From Ascidia mentula (taxonomy: Eukaryota > Chordata > Ascidiacea > Phlebobranchia > Ascidiidae), in assembly GCA_947561715.1 (NCBI GenBank), contig OX387201.1, positions 17,932,001 through 17,996,000 on the forward strand: a stretch of 64,000 nt of DNA, read 5' to 3'. Positions within the stretch are counted from its first letter, which is position 1. Each line of letters begins with the position of its first letter. A program made the position numbers and the translations under genes. The notes beneath the pieces were generated by a model. It had not been told where the DNA came from. It did not search any database and worked only from the letters and a program-made list of their open reading frames with translations. Below are positions 11,657 to 22,680 of the stretch, one piece after another.

Positions 11657-14150
11657 AAATTACGATGGGCCTTAATTTGTTATTCTGTAGCCAGCCACAC
11701 AAACTGAAATGTAATATTTATTCATGTTATGGTGATGTGACAAAACCAAATACAAGAATTAAATAAATATTTAGCTAACAGCACATTAATAAAGTTCCTA
11801 TTTGAACTAAAATATTTCCTCAGTTTGAGGAATACAAATATTACTTCAACATTCAACCCACTTACCTGTTTATTCCAACACAAAAGTAATACAATGTTTA
11901 TGCTATCACTTTTACCCCTATTTCAAACATTAAACTTACATTATTGACCAACGGCAACGATTACAAAAGATTTTAAACTATGCTGACGACATCGCATCAT
12001 CGCAATCGAAAACCACGAGGCAATTTTCACGCATCGTTAAACACAAAAATCAGTGATAGAAATCAAATCATACTGACAGTCCGTAACATCCTGTAATTTA
12101 AATACCGTTTTACAATTATTTGCATTGTTGAATAATTAAACACCATCTTTAAAGTAACACAGGCCTCCTTAGGATTACATAATGCAATTCAACCGAAGCT
12201 GACGATTTTCGCTTTTTTGGGGGGTTGTTTGCCGGTAACAGGCGGTCTACACGTCATTGCTATGGTGACGTAACACCATTACACTTGTTAGTTAGCCTAA
12301 TATGTCGAGACTATTAATTTTTGTAGGTATTGTACCAACCTTTAGCAAGCATCAGTATTTAGAATTAACAGCTTTCTTGGACAATTAGACAAACACAGAA
12401 ATGTTAACGCAATATGTCGGTAATTTTGTTTCCGACGAACCTTACTTGAACTTAGTGAAATATAACATCTATTTTGGCGCATCTTAACAAAGTCTTTAAA
12501 TGTATCTCATCTCATGCACGAAATATGGTGGTAATATAGCTGACAATACATTATATACCCAAGACGTTTTCTTAGTTAGGCCACCACAGTGATAACACGG
12601 GTATGAAAACACATTAACGCACGAAATATCCACGAAATTCCGTTGATAAATCAAGTGAAACACCCCATACCCGCACTGTGTTGGTATTTCGGGGTTAATA
12701 CAAGTGAAGGCAGACATGGCACGGTGGTATTGCAGGGATAGTTTCCGACTGGGCATATGCCAAAGAAACCACGAACGCCAAGACTTTTGAAATTAATTTA
12801 CAGGATACTACAGTTATTTATACTGATAAATATTTGTAGCGCAAAGTGAAATGTGATGTAATACTGTGTGTAGAGCAATATAGGACAGTGGGGCTTATGT
12901 TATCTGCCAAAAAGACTAATTTAGTATTACTTGACACGCAAAATGATGCAAAATGCAGTAAAATGTCAGTAAATCTTTAATTGACTGTGCCCCAGTTGAA
13001 ACTTATTGATAACTTTTTGTGTATCTTGCAAGCATAAGAAAATTTTCCCCGAGATTGCCGAATCGATGTATATGGCACACTTAGTGCGTCCACATTAACA
13101 CAATGTGGGGCTATTACTTCTAAGTGTAAACCTATTAGTTTATAGAGAATTAAGGCCCGAAACGTTATTTTCCTTTTTTCCAACGCTGACATCACACAAA
13201 AACGGATAACCCAATCGCAGGGACTTTTTTCATGAAATAAACCACGCCAAGACAGACTGCCCTAGCACTTAAAATAAATGATGTAAAGGACCGAAGACGC
13301 CAAGCGAGTCGCAGGCACGAAGAACATAAATATGGCGCAAACGCGGCGAAACCGGCGGGCGATCAACACAATCGGTGTTAATAGCGCTTTGGTGTACTCA
13401 TATAGTACCAGGTCAGCTTCCAAAACGCGGGTGATGCAACTGCACTTATGTCAATATGACGATTATGATTATTTCAGGCTCTATTAGACTAAAATATAAC
13501 TGCTTTGTAAGTAATGGAATTGATCTTTAGATTGACTGACATCACAGCCAAGTCTCTGTAGTCAAATTATATTGAAGTCAATGTGGATGTGGGACTCTCC
13601 TATACCGAGTAACATGAGCTCAACGGATATTAATGAAAGTTCGACAGTGCGGAAAGGCACAACTTGTCAAGCGACCTTCACAATTACCAAAAACATTTTT
13701 ACCACCGGAAATAGTAAGCGGGAACGGTAGCAATGCAATGATTAAGTTTGACCACAATGTCTCGATAACAATGCCAGTGAACCTAATGATCGCAGTATTC
13801 TAAGGGCTTTCGCGGTAGAGTGAAGTTGTTTGTTTTCCTTACATATTACTGTTGATAGCTAAGGATATCAATAAAGCCTGTTGTTTTCCGTCCCTTCATA
13901 CAAAACACAGCATCAAAGCCACGCTCTTTTGCAATATGACTTGCACAACCTGGCAATGGAGCTAAAATGTATTGATTTCAAAATAGAAAAGTTAATCAGC
14001 AACCAGCTGCGTCCACAAATTAAACTAAATTACACCTCCAATTAAACTGAATTAGTTCCGCATTTCTGTTGTACGTGAGAAGAGTTGACTGGAATGGTGT
14101 TTCGCTTGACTGAACATCTATTTTCGAGTTCTTCGAAATTTAGCTGCGGC

Positions 14151-14159
14151 TATATAAAG
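14151..14159 (+). promoter_or_regulatory. TATA-like motif in a recurrent module
   Basis: TATATAAAG lies at the end of a module that begins near GAGAAGAGTTGA and contains TGTTTCGCTTGACTGAACATC. The module recurs around 895, 3335, 6950, 18635 and 20130. The TATA form is shared only with 20201-20209; other copies read AAATAAAG. Promoter function is an inference from the motif. Confidence 0.35.
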
Positions 14160-14278
14160 CGATTAGAGATCGAGTAATTTCCACCCTTAAATACTGACAA
14201 TCACACATTCTGGTGAGAATCACAAGCGAAATGATATAATTGTTCACCAATGAGGAGTGACAGCAAAATGTCAACGGG

Positions 14279-14700
14279 ATGAACAATAAAATCGCTGATG
14301 ACATTTCGCGTGTTACCATGTCTACTTTGCAAACTTCATCCCAGGATATCGACTTTGAAGCTTTGGCAACTGCACAAAATTACGATGACGGGCAGGCGTA
14401 TTGCACAGCATTGACAAGCCTACATCTTCAGAAAATTAAGAATTGTCCCCAAGTGTTAAACGGCTATGCGACGTGTTCTTCGTTATGCGAGCAACATGGA
14501 TTTGGTGTTTTCATGTTAGCGAGCCAAAGTAAAACAACGCACCCAAGCGCAACTTCCTTCGAACAGTTTCGGTCACGTCAACATAGACAAAGTTGGACAA
14601 AATGTGTTGATACTCACGGTGGTAGACCGTGCCCCTCCATGCAGGTTGCCACAGCAATCTTGTTTGGGTATTTCAGCCTACATGTCTTCAGATCGTAGAG
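14279..14700 (+). pseudogene. Ty3/gypsy pol fragment (pre-integrase and integrase core)
   Basis: The frame from 14279 reads DIDFEALATAQNYDDGQAY and TSLHLQKI, typical of the spacer between RNase H and integrase in gypsy pol. In another frame near 14560-14640 the integrase core appears as FGHVNIDKVG and LILTVVDR. The zinc-binding segment between them is missing. This is a frameshifted, internally deleted relic. The same fragment is in unit 3 (20250 onward), so it was present before the units were duplicated. Confidence 0.65.
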
Positions 14701-15889
14701 AGTAGTTTGGAATTATTGGCTTCCATCAATTAAATTTTGGGAATTCCCTCAAGACAATGGATTTGTAGAGAGCTTGTTTCGTTACCTTTAACATGCGAAC
14801 ATGACTAGTTGGATTAGCAATGTTGAGCACTTTTGGAAATACCCTCTAACCCAAAAGAACATTTGCAGATTTCTTTAACTGAGATGGGTTATGACACAAC
14901 TTAGGTTATGCCTAGGTAGTTCATTTCCTCATTTGACGACGAGCCCAAAACGCTTTTGCCTGCATGAAGAATATCTCTTAAACAGTTATTTTCGATGCCC
15001 ATGTCGAGACACAAGAAGGTCCGCGGAAGGATTCCAAAAATCATAATGTGTTCGTCTCTAAAATTCTTTAAAAGATCGAAGACCTTACTATGTACCGATT
15101 TGCCGAGAAACAACCTCCTTTGACGGATTCTAGCGACGGTCCGATGAAGGTGATGCAGTTAGCGGCCGAAACGTTTAAGCTTGATTTTGGCCGTCGCAAA
15201 CAATACGTATCCATCGGTCAACTGACACCAGCACCATGCCAGTTTAGGTAGTGCGTCCCAGACGCCAGAAATACTCGACGTCACGTACGCCCACCAAAAC
15301 GTTACCAGGCGTAACGACGGCGACAGTTTTGAACGTGTCATATTGGAAGTGCGCCAAAGCGTGCAGTAATCCTTTTTTGCATGCATTTTTCGCCCTTTGA
15401 AACCGCGGTTACCGGGCCTTTGAACTCAATCGTTTGAAGGAGCTCAAAATAAATGGTGCAACCGCTCTTAGCACTATATGTGATGAATTTGGAGTATTTT
15501 GAACTGAATAGCTTCTCACCATATACTGTTTACAGGCGAAGTCATCTGGCGTCACCCTATCCTGTACACACAGTTGCACTTAATACATTCATAATAAGAA
15601 GTAAGTTCAACGTAAGGCACTTTGCGCAGCTTAGGTTTTATTAGGTATGCAGGCCTTGGCGATCTGTACACGTGTTTCATTTTTTAATCATAAGCATTTG
15701 GAGAAAGGGTATGATATGAAATCGATTCGAGTAAACAGTTAAAAGCACCTTCAACATCTCATGTGGAAACGATGGAAAAACTTGGAAGCAGATATTTAAA
15801 GCTCGTGTTGGTCCCATAGAATTTATAGCGGGTAAAATCATAATACATTTTTTGCCTTTGTACCGAAATCCGTTACAAAATCGTTCCGA

Positions 15890-17130
15890 AAAACGAATTT
15901 TCGTTCCCAATAAGAAAAACCGTTTCGGGAACATTACTTTTGCGCCAATTTTCGTTATAGGAACATATTTTGGTTTTTGAACTGTGTTTCTAAAATCACA
16001 ATTTGGGTAATATCGCACTAAAAATAGTGTTCCGGAAATCCACCAAGCTAAAAATCAGCACTAGATGTCGACAAAGAGATGAAGAAAACGTGGTTTTACT
16101 TCGATTTTTTGTTACGAATATATGTTTTCTAAATGTAGAGACTTTAGATAAGATTAAAATGTGAATGAAATATAATTTTCTTTCTGGGAACAGAGTTGGC
16201 GTTGCTGGAATTACGGGAAGAGAATTTTTGTTCCAGGGTAAAGAAAAATTTAACTTTTGATTCACGAACATAATGGTCGTTCTTTGAAGAGAATTGTTGT
16301 TACGCGACCTAACTTTCGCTTTTTTTTATCGTGGAACAGAAGTTTTGTTACGGGAACAGAAATTATGTCACTGAAAGAAATGTGTGTTGGAGGAACAGAA
16401 TTTATAATCCTGGGAGAGAAATTTTTGTTACTGGAGCCTATTTGTTTCAGAGTAAGAATTTCATTTCCGGTGAAGTTAATTTTCGATCTAGAAACACAAT
16501 AAACGTTTTATCAAAAAAATTGTTGTTACGCGATCTAAATTTCAGATTAGAAATATAATTTTAGTTTCGGTAGAAGAACTTGCGTTGCGGTAAAATAAAT
16601 TTCATAATTCGAACAGATTTTTGTTACTGGAACAGAATTTGTGTTTCGAGAGCAGAATTTTAGTTCCGGGAACAGAATTTTCATTTCGGGAACACAATTC
16701 TTGTTTCGGGAAAACAATTTTTGTTTCGAGAACACAATTTTTCTTACGGGAACTAAATTTACGTTACCGGTGAAGTTAATTTTTGATCCAGGAACACAAT
16801 TGTATTTCTATGCTGCAAATTGTTGATACGCGATCTAAATTTCTGATCCGAAATAGAATTCAGTTTCGGGAAAAGAATTTGTGTTTCGGGAATGGATATT
16901 TGTTTTTCTTAGAACAGATCGTTGCAGGAACAAAACTTTTGTAAGGGGAAAATATTTTTTTTGTAATTACAACGGAATTTTACTTTCGGAAACAAAATTA
17001 ACGTTTTGGGAAAGAAATTTTTTGACAGGAACAAAATTTTCGTTATTGGAACATAATTTTCGTTACGGGAACATGATTTTAGTTACGAGATTAGAATTTT
17101 CGTTACGGGAAAAAAAATTTTAATTCCGGG
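15890..17130 (+). repeat. 20-bp degenerate minisatellite, copy 2
   Basis: Longest version of the GGGAACAGAATTTTCGTTAC-like array, interspersed with GATCTAAATTTCTGATC-type spacers. Collinear with 4957-5700 over its second half and with 21600-22270 over its first half. Confidence 0.7.
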
Positions 17131-17731
17131 ACGTGTTGACATTTTCGAGTGACTAAGCAACTGCTAAAATAGCGACGTCTAGAAAAACGAACCAAAATGT
17201 ATTAAAAATCCACAACAATTAAAGGCACTCTCCATACTTTCAATAAATATAGCTCTCCTCATTAACTCACCTAACATAACGCTTTGACACCAATTACAGC
17301 ATTCAGAGTATGTCGACTACATCAGTCACCCAAGACAATGTATTCTCACCAGCCTGAATTCTTAGCTTTTGTTTCGTAACAAAATGATATTAATGCCTTC
17401 TGCACGCACGTATGACAGTTTGACGGTTTTCCCACGAGGCAAAAAAGACAGCGCAGCAGTTGTTATCTAAGGATGGCTCCACAGCGTCGCAGAGCGGATA
17501 GAGTGACTCAGAAAATACGCCGCCAGGGCAAACAATAAGCATTGAACCAATAATACGAATTTGTAAGCAGACACAAATCCTCCCTACAACTCGATCTAGT
17601 TTTGAAATTAATCATGTCGGATGAGATGATTGCTTGAAAGTTTTTTAACCAGGTAGAAAACGACTTTCCAGTATCGAATTGCCAGTTTGCAGAAAGCTCA
17701 ATAGCAAAGCACACATGGTTACGAAACAATC

Positions 17732-17842
17732 AAGAGCCATAATAATCAATCAACTTCAACAGCTGCACTGATGAGAACTTTCAGGTCGAAACAGTGTGTG
17801 TATACACTCTGTATGCAGCTCTTATTGATTATTATGGCTCTT
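17732..17842 (+). ncRNA. Type I hammerhead ribozyme with complete core
   Basis: All conserved parts are present in order. A 19-bp perfect outer stem I pairs 17732-17750 with 17824-17842. An asymmetric internal loop is followed by an inner stem I, AGCTGCA (17761-17767) with TGCAGCT (17814-17820). Core strand CTGATGA is 17768-17774, stem II is 17775-17787 (one mismatch) and core GAAA is 17788-17791. Stem III, CAGTGTGT with ACACTCTG, spans 17792-17811 with a GTAT loop and one T-T mismatch. The cleavage triplet GTA is at 17811-17813. A15.1-U16.1 pairing is possible (17791 with 17812). Hammerheads of this layout occur in Penelope-like elements and retrozymes, where they cut tandem transcripts into units. 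Here the ribozyme lies inside a tandemly repeated unit, which fits that role. Activity has not been shown. Confidence 0.85.
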
Positions 17843-18119
17843 TTGCGCTTATAAATCAACGTGTCATAAACTAGTCTAGCTTTCTGCCCCAACCTTTTAA
17901 ATGAATCCGTAGTGAAACAAGTGTCTAGAGCCTTCAAACGAGACACAGCTTTACACAATCCTGATAAGTAAACAATCGAACTAACAACACTTCGGCGAGG
18001 TTGAAAAACCTGTAAACATCCTTGAAACGCAAAGGATGTAACTGCACTTATCCTTATTTAAAAGCGTATTAATTTGAACAGACCCACAGCTCTACTGACG
18101 AGTTACAATTGCCTTTAGT

Positions 18120-18425
18120 GCAATCCATGGATCAACTGATTTCAACATACCGGGGCAAGTTACTCATGTGACGAGATTAGGCAAGGATATTCAAGGATTT
18201 AGGCTTAACGTTAGGAAACCTGAGTTAAAACTTGTCCTTAACACACCTTTTTTCATGAGCGGCGACTCATCACAAAAAACATATTATGTTAGAAGTAGGT
18301 TGGATAAACTACTACCTGAAAGTAACATTGTAATGAGTCTTACAGATAATTTAAAAGCACATTTCTGCTGGTACAATAGGCTGGACATTATCTTACCAGC
18401 TTCAATGAGAACATTTAATCAATAA
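18120..18425 (+). CDS. Unknown open frame in repeat unit 2
   Basis: Open from just after a TAG at 18117 to the stop at 18423-18425, 101 codons. There is no early ATG: the first is MSGDSS at 18255, so a preceding exon or a relic is likely. It includes FNIPGQVTHVTRLGKDI, LVLNTPFFMSGDSSQKTYY and FCWYNRLDIILPASM. The same segment in unit 1 (about 6530-6750) is closed by a one-base A-run loss and an in-frame TAG, and an older copy is near 540-720. I do not recognise the family. The hammerhead lies about 280 bp upstream, so it may be a remnant of the retroelement that carried it. Confidence 0.35.
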   Translation, partial: AIHGSTDFNIPGQVTHVTRLGKDIQGFRLNVRKPELKLVLNTPFFMSGDSSQKTYYVRSRLDKLLPESNIVMSLTDNLKAHFCWYNRLDIILPASMRTFNQ

Positions 18426-18469
18426 CAAAACATTCATGATCTAAGAAATTCTAATGCCACAAATTTAAA

Positions 18470-18494
18470 GTCACACCTATATAAGAGGTGTGAC
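18470..18494 (+). repeat. Hairpin with ATATAAG loop, unit 2 copy
   Basis: GTCACACCT (18470-18478) and AGGTGTGAC (18486-18494) are identical to the unit 1 hairpin at 6793-6817, including the loop. Confidence 0.5.
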
Positions 18495-20200
18495 TATATA
18501 TGAGTCACACTTTTTGCTTCTCATGTTTCCAACAGATTTCAAATAGAAAAGCAAGTCAAGCTGTCTTCACAAACTAACCTCGATCAATGCTATATAAAAT
18601 TAGTTCCGTATTTTTGTTGAACGCTGAGCGAGGAGAGTTCAATGGGGCGGCGTTTCGCTTGACTAAGCATCAGTTTTAGCGTTCATTGAAATTTCCTGTG
18701 GCTAAATAAAGCGACGACGCAATTCTGAACAACAAAGTGTCATTGGAGCTTTAGTAACTTCCACCAATAATCCTGAAATACACGCAGTCTGCCGAGACTC
18801 ACGAGCAAAGTGAACTAACTGTTAAAAACCTAAATGCAATCGTGCACTTTCATATGCCAAAGAAACCACGAACGCCAAGACTTTTAAAATTAATTTACAG
18901 GATACTGCAGTTAATTATACTGATAAATATTTGTAGCGCAAAGTGAAATGTGATGTAATACTGTGTGTAGAGCAATATAGGACAGTGGGGCTTATGTTAT
19001 CTGCCAAAAAGACTAATTTAGTATTGCGTGACACGCAAAATGATCCAAACTGCAGCAAAATGTCAGTTAATATTTAATTGACAGAGCCCCAGTTGAGTTG
19101 AAACTTATTGATAACTTTTTGTGTATCTTGCAAGCATAAGAAAATCTTTCCCGAGATTGCCGAATCGATGCATATGGCACACTTAGTGCGTCCACATTAA
19201 CACAATGTGGGGCTATTACTTCTAAGGTTAAAAACTATTTATTTATAGAGAATTAAGGCCCGAAACGTTATTTTCCCTTTTTCCAACGCTGAAATAAACC
19301 ACGCCATGACAGACTGCCCTAGCACTTAAAATAAATGATGCAGGGGACCGAAGACGCCAAGCGAGTCGCAGGCACGAACAACATGAATGGGCGCAAACGC
19401 GTCGAAACCTGGCGGGCGATCAACACAATCGGTGTTAATAGCGCTTTAGTGTATTCATATAGTACCAGGTCAGCTTCCAAAACGCGGGTGATGCAATTGC
19501 ACTTATGTCAATATGACGATTATGATTATTTCCGGCTCTATTAGACTAAAATATAACTGCTTTGTAAATAATGGAATTGATCTTTAGATTGACTGACATT
19601 ACAGCCAAGACTCAAATTGGATTGAAGTCAATGTGGATGTGGGACTCTTCCATACCGAGTTACCTGAGCTCAACGGACATTAGTGAAAGTTCGACAGTGA
19701 GGAAAGGCACAACTTGTCAAGCGACCTTCACAATTACCAAAAACATTTTTACCAACGGAAATAGTTAGCGGGAACGGTAGCAATGCAATGATTAAGTTTG
19801 ACCACAATGTCTCGATACCAATGCCAGTGAACACAATGATCGCAGTATTCTAAGGGCTTTCGCGGTAGAATGAAGTTGTTTGTTTTCCTTACATATTACT
19901 GTTGATAGCTAAGGATATCAATAAAGCCGGTAGTTTTCCGTCCCTTCATACAAAACACAGCATCAAAGCCACGCTCTTTTGCAATACGACTTGCACAACC
20001 TGGCATTGGAGCTAAAATGTATTGATTATAAAAATGAAAACTAAATCAGCAACCAGCTGCGTCCACAAATTAAACTAAATTACACCTCCAATTAAACTGA
20101 ATTAGTTCCGCATTTCTGTTGTACGTGAGAAGAGTTGAATGGAATGGTGTTTCGCTTGACTGAACATCTATTTTCGTGTCCTTCGAAATTTAGCTGCGGC

Positions 20201-20209
20201 TATATAAAG
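20201..20209 (+). promoter_or_regulatory. TATA-like motif, unit 3 copy
   Basis: TATATAAAG in the same module context as 14151-14159. Only the motif supports a promoter role. Confidence 0.3.
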
Positions 20210-20249
20210 CGACTAGAGACCGAATAACAATTATATAAAAATGATATAA

Positions 20250-20660
20250 TTGTTCACCAATGAGGAGCGTCAGCAAAATGTCAACGGGATGAACAACAAA
20301 ATCGCTGATGACATTTTGCGTGTTACCATGTCTACTTTGCAAACTTCATCCCAGGATATCGACTTTGAAGCTTTGGCAACTGCACAAAATTACGATGACG
20401 GGCAGGTGTATTGCACAGCATTGACAAGCCTACATCTTCAGAAAATTAAGAATTGTCCCCAAGTGTTAAACTGTTATGCGACGTGTTCTTCGTTATGCGA
20501 GCAACATGGACGTGGTATCCCCCAATTAACCCTTCTGCGTAATTCGGTACTTTGCACAAAACTGCCTCCCTAATTCTGATACTGTCCAGAACCCTGCATT
20601 AACGGCTCACCACAAAGCCAAAGTAACCCATGCTGATTTAACTTATTGGACGTCGTGTTC
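20250..20660 (+). pseudogene. Ty3/gypsy pol fragment, unit 3 copy
   Basis: Repeats the 14279 fragment (DIDFEALATAQNYDDGQVY) up to about 20515. It then joins a segment from CCCCCAATTAACCC to TTATTGGACGTCG that is nearly identical to 23280-23418, where it lies directly upstream of a gypsy RNase H relic. All parts are non-coding now. Confidence 0.55.
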
Positions 20661-21090
20661 AGCTATAAAACGAATAAAAACAATACAAAACGCCACTGGC
20701 CAAGATCTCGATTGCTCACACACAACAATGTAAAAGAGGTGCTATCAACGCGACGCCCAGAAGAAGACTCCTGGTTTTGGAGAAAATCGTTTCGTTTTCA
20801 AAAAGCACCAACCAATCATACAAAAAATAAGTAGAGCGTTAAATAATAGGAAAAAGAGGGGAGACGAAGGTAATAAAATAGTGTGGTGAAAGTAAGTGAA
20901 GTGCGAGACTTAAAAGCAATGTACGTGGGTAAAACAATATGTTAAATGAAGTGGAACCAACGAAATAAAACAGTGAAATATTAAGGTGACAGGAAGAAAG
21001 GTGAAAACAATAAAATACAAACAATAACAATAACTAACGAAAGTGTACGGTGACGTGGAGTAAATAAAATTCGTTACACGTGCTGTAATC
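20661..21090. other. Purine-rich unrelated insert in unit 3
   Basis: Replaces the 14520-15360 part of unit 2. It includes a long AG-rich stretch (about 20830-21010) with no gene signal. Similarity to unit 2 resumes near 21085 at CCTTTTTTGCATGCATTTTT. Confidence 0.5.
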
Positions 21091-21599
21091 CTTTTTTGCA
21101 TGCATTTTTCGCCCTTTGAAACCGCTGTTACCGGGCGTTTGAACTCAATCGTTTCAAGGAGCTCAAAATAAATGGTGCAACCGCTCTTAGCACTATATGT
21201 GATGAATTTGGAGTATTTTGAACTGAATAGCTTCTCACCATATACTGTTTACAGGCGAAGTCATCTGGCGTCACCCTATCCTGTACACACAGTTGCACTT
21301 AAAACAATCATAATAAGAAGTAAGTTCAACGTAAGGCACTTTGCGCAGCTTAGGTTTTATTAGGTATGCAGGTCTTGGCGATCTGTACACGTGTTTCATT
21401 TTTTGATCATAAGCATTTGGAGAAAGGGTATGATATGAAATCGATTCGAGTAAACAGTTAAAAACACCTTCAACATCTCATGTGGAAACGATGGAAAAAC
21501 TTGAAAGCAGATATTTAAAGCTCGTATTGGCCCAATAGAATAAATAACGGGTAAAATCATAGTACAATTTTTGCCTTTGTTCCGAAATCCGTTACAAAA

Positions 21600-22680
21600 T
21601 CGTTCCGAAAAACGAATTTTCGTTCCCAAATAAGAAAAACCGTTTCGGGAACATTATTTTTACGCCAATTTTCGTTGCAAGAACATATTTTGGTTTTTGA
21701 ACTGTGTTTCTAAAATCACAATTTGTGTAATATCGCACTAAAAATAGTGTTCCGGAAATCCACCAAGCTAAAAATCAGCACTAGATGTCGACAAAGAGAT
21801 GAAGAAAACGTGGTTTTACTTCTGAATATAAAAAGGAGTCGATTTTATTACGAATAGATGTTTTCTGAATGTAGAGACTTTAGAAAAGATTAAAATGTGA
21901 ATGAAATATAATTTTCTTTCTGGGAACAGAGTTGGCGTTGCTGGAATTACGGGAAGAGAATTTTTGTTCCAGGGTAAAGAAAAATTTAACTTTTGATTCA
22001 CGAACATAATTGTCGTTCTTTGAAGAGAATTGTTGTTACGCGACCTAAATTTCGTTTTTTTTTAATCGTGGAACAAAAGTTTCCTACGGGAACAGAAATT
22101 ATGTCACTGAAACAAAATGTGTGTTGGAGGAACAGAATTTATATTCCTGGGAGAGAAATTTTTGTTACTGGAGCCTATTTGTTTCAGAGTAAGAATTTCA
22201 TTTCCGGTGAAGCTAATTTCGATCCAGGAACCCAGTTGACGTTGTTTCATGAAAATTGTTGTTACGCGATCTAAATTTCTGATCAGAAATATAATTTTAG
22301 TTTCGGGAGTAGAACTTTCGTTGCGGTAAAATAAATTTTATAATTCCAACAGATTTGTGTTACTGGAACAGAATTTGTGTTTCGAGAGCAGAATTTTCGT
22401 TTCGGAAACACAGTTTTTGTTTCGAGAACACAATTTTTGTTACGGGAACTAAATTTTCCTTACGGGAACAGAATTGTCTTTGCGGGATTAGATTTTTCGT
22501 TACGGGAACGAATTTTTCCTTACGGGATCAGAATTTTCGCTATAGGAACAGAATTTTCGTTACGGGATCAGAATGTTTGTTATGGGAACGGAATTTTCGT
22601 TTCGGGAACAGAATTTTCTTTGCGGGATCAGAATTTTCGTCACGGGAACGAAATTGTCCTTACGGGATCTTCCTTCTTAC
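21600..22680 (+). repeat. 20-bp degenerate minisatellite, copy 3
   Basis: Contains the cleanest tandem run, about 22370-22670, with period near 20 bp and units such as GGGAACAGAATTTTCGTTAC and GGGATCAGAATTTTCG. Frames stay open for over 110 codons by chance of the repeat. Confidence 0.75.

Larger units (their letters stand above)
7184..12753 (-). mobile_element. CACTA-like two-gene DNA transposon, apparently full length
   Basis: The element is bounded by 12-bp inverted termini, CCCAGTCGGAAA at 7184-7195 and TTTCCGACTGGG at 12742-12753. It is flanked by the dinucleotide CA on both sides (7182-7183 and 12754-12755). Unit 2 of the host repeat keeps the uninterrupted site at 18844-18858 (GCACTTTCATATGCC) with a single CA, which proves both ends and a 2-bp target duplication. 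Both genes read on -: a TNP2/DUF4218-type transposase (9414-11656) and a DUF4806 protein (7550-9285). Short repeats such as CCATGCC and GCCATGG lie just inside the left end, as is usual for CACTA elements. The termini are not the plant CACTA sequence, so EnSpm/CACTA-like is the safest name. A deletion derivative is at 41052-43274. Confidence 0.88.
3450..13373 (+). repeat. Long tandem repeat, unit 1 (interrupted by a transposon)
   Basis: The unit is anchored on GTGTTAATGGCGCTTTGGTG at 3450, which recurs as GTGTTAATAGCGCTTT at 13374 and 19430. Without the transposon at 7184-12753 and its duplicated target it would be about 4.35 kb. It contains a minisatellite (4957-5700), a hammerhead relic (6298-6408), a TATA-containing hairpin and an ATAAAGCGATG module near 7025. 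It is shorter than unit 2 because blocks matching 14160-15170 and 17960-18180 are missing. Confidence 0.75.
13374..19429 (+). repeat. Long tandem repeat, unit 2 (6056 bp, best preserved)
   Basis: Starts at the GTGTTAATAGCGCTTT anchor and ends at the same anchor at 19430. In order it contains a TATA-like module (about 14085-14165), a Ty3/gypsy pol scrap (14279-14700), a minisatellite (15890-17130), a complete hammerhead ribozyme (17732-17842), an open frame (18120-18425), a hairpin and a second ATAAAGCGACG module near 18710. Segments align in order with unit 1 (for example 15640-17720 with 4740-6300) and unit 3 (13374-14500 with 19430-20515; 15370-16480 with 21090-22200). Confidence 0.8.

Noticed and set aside
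15133..15197. Hammerhead-like CCGATGA and GAAA enclosed by GCGACGG and CCGTCGC arms.
   Set aside because: Stem II does not pair, no stem III is found, and the base before the closing arm is not a valid cleavage site.
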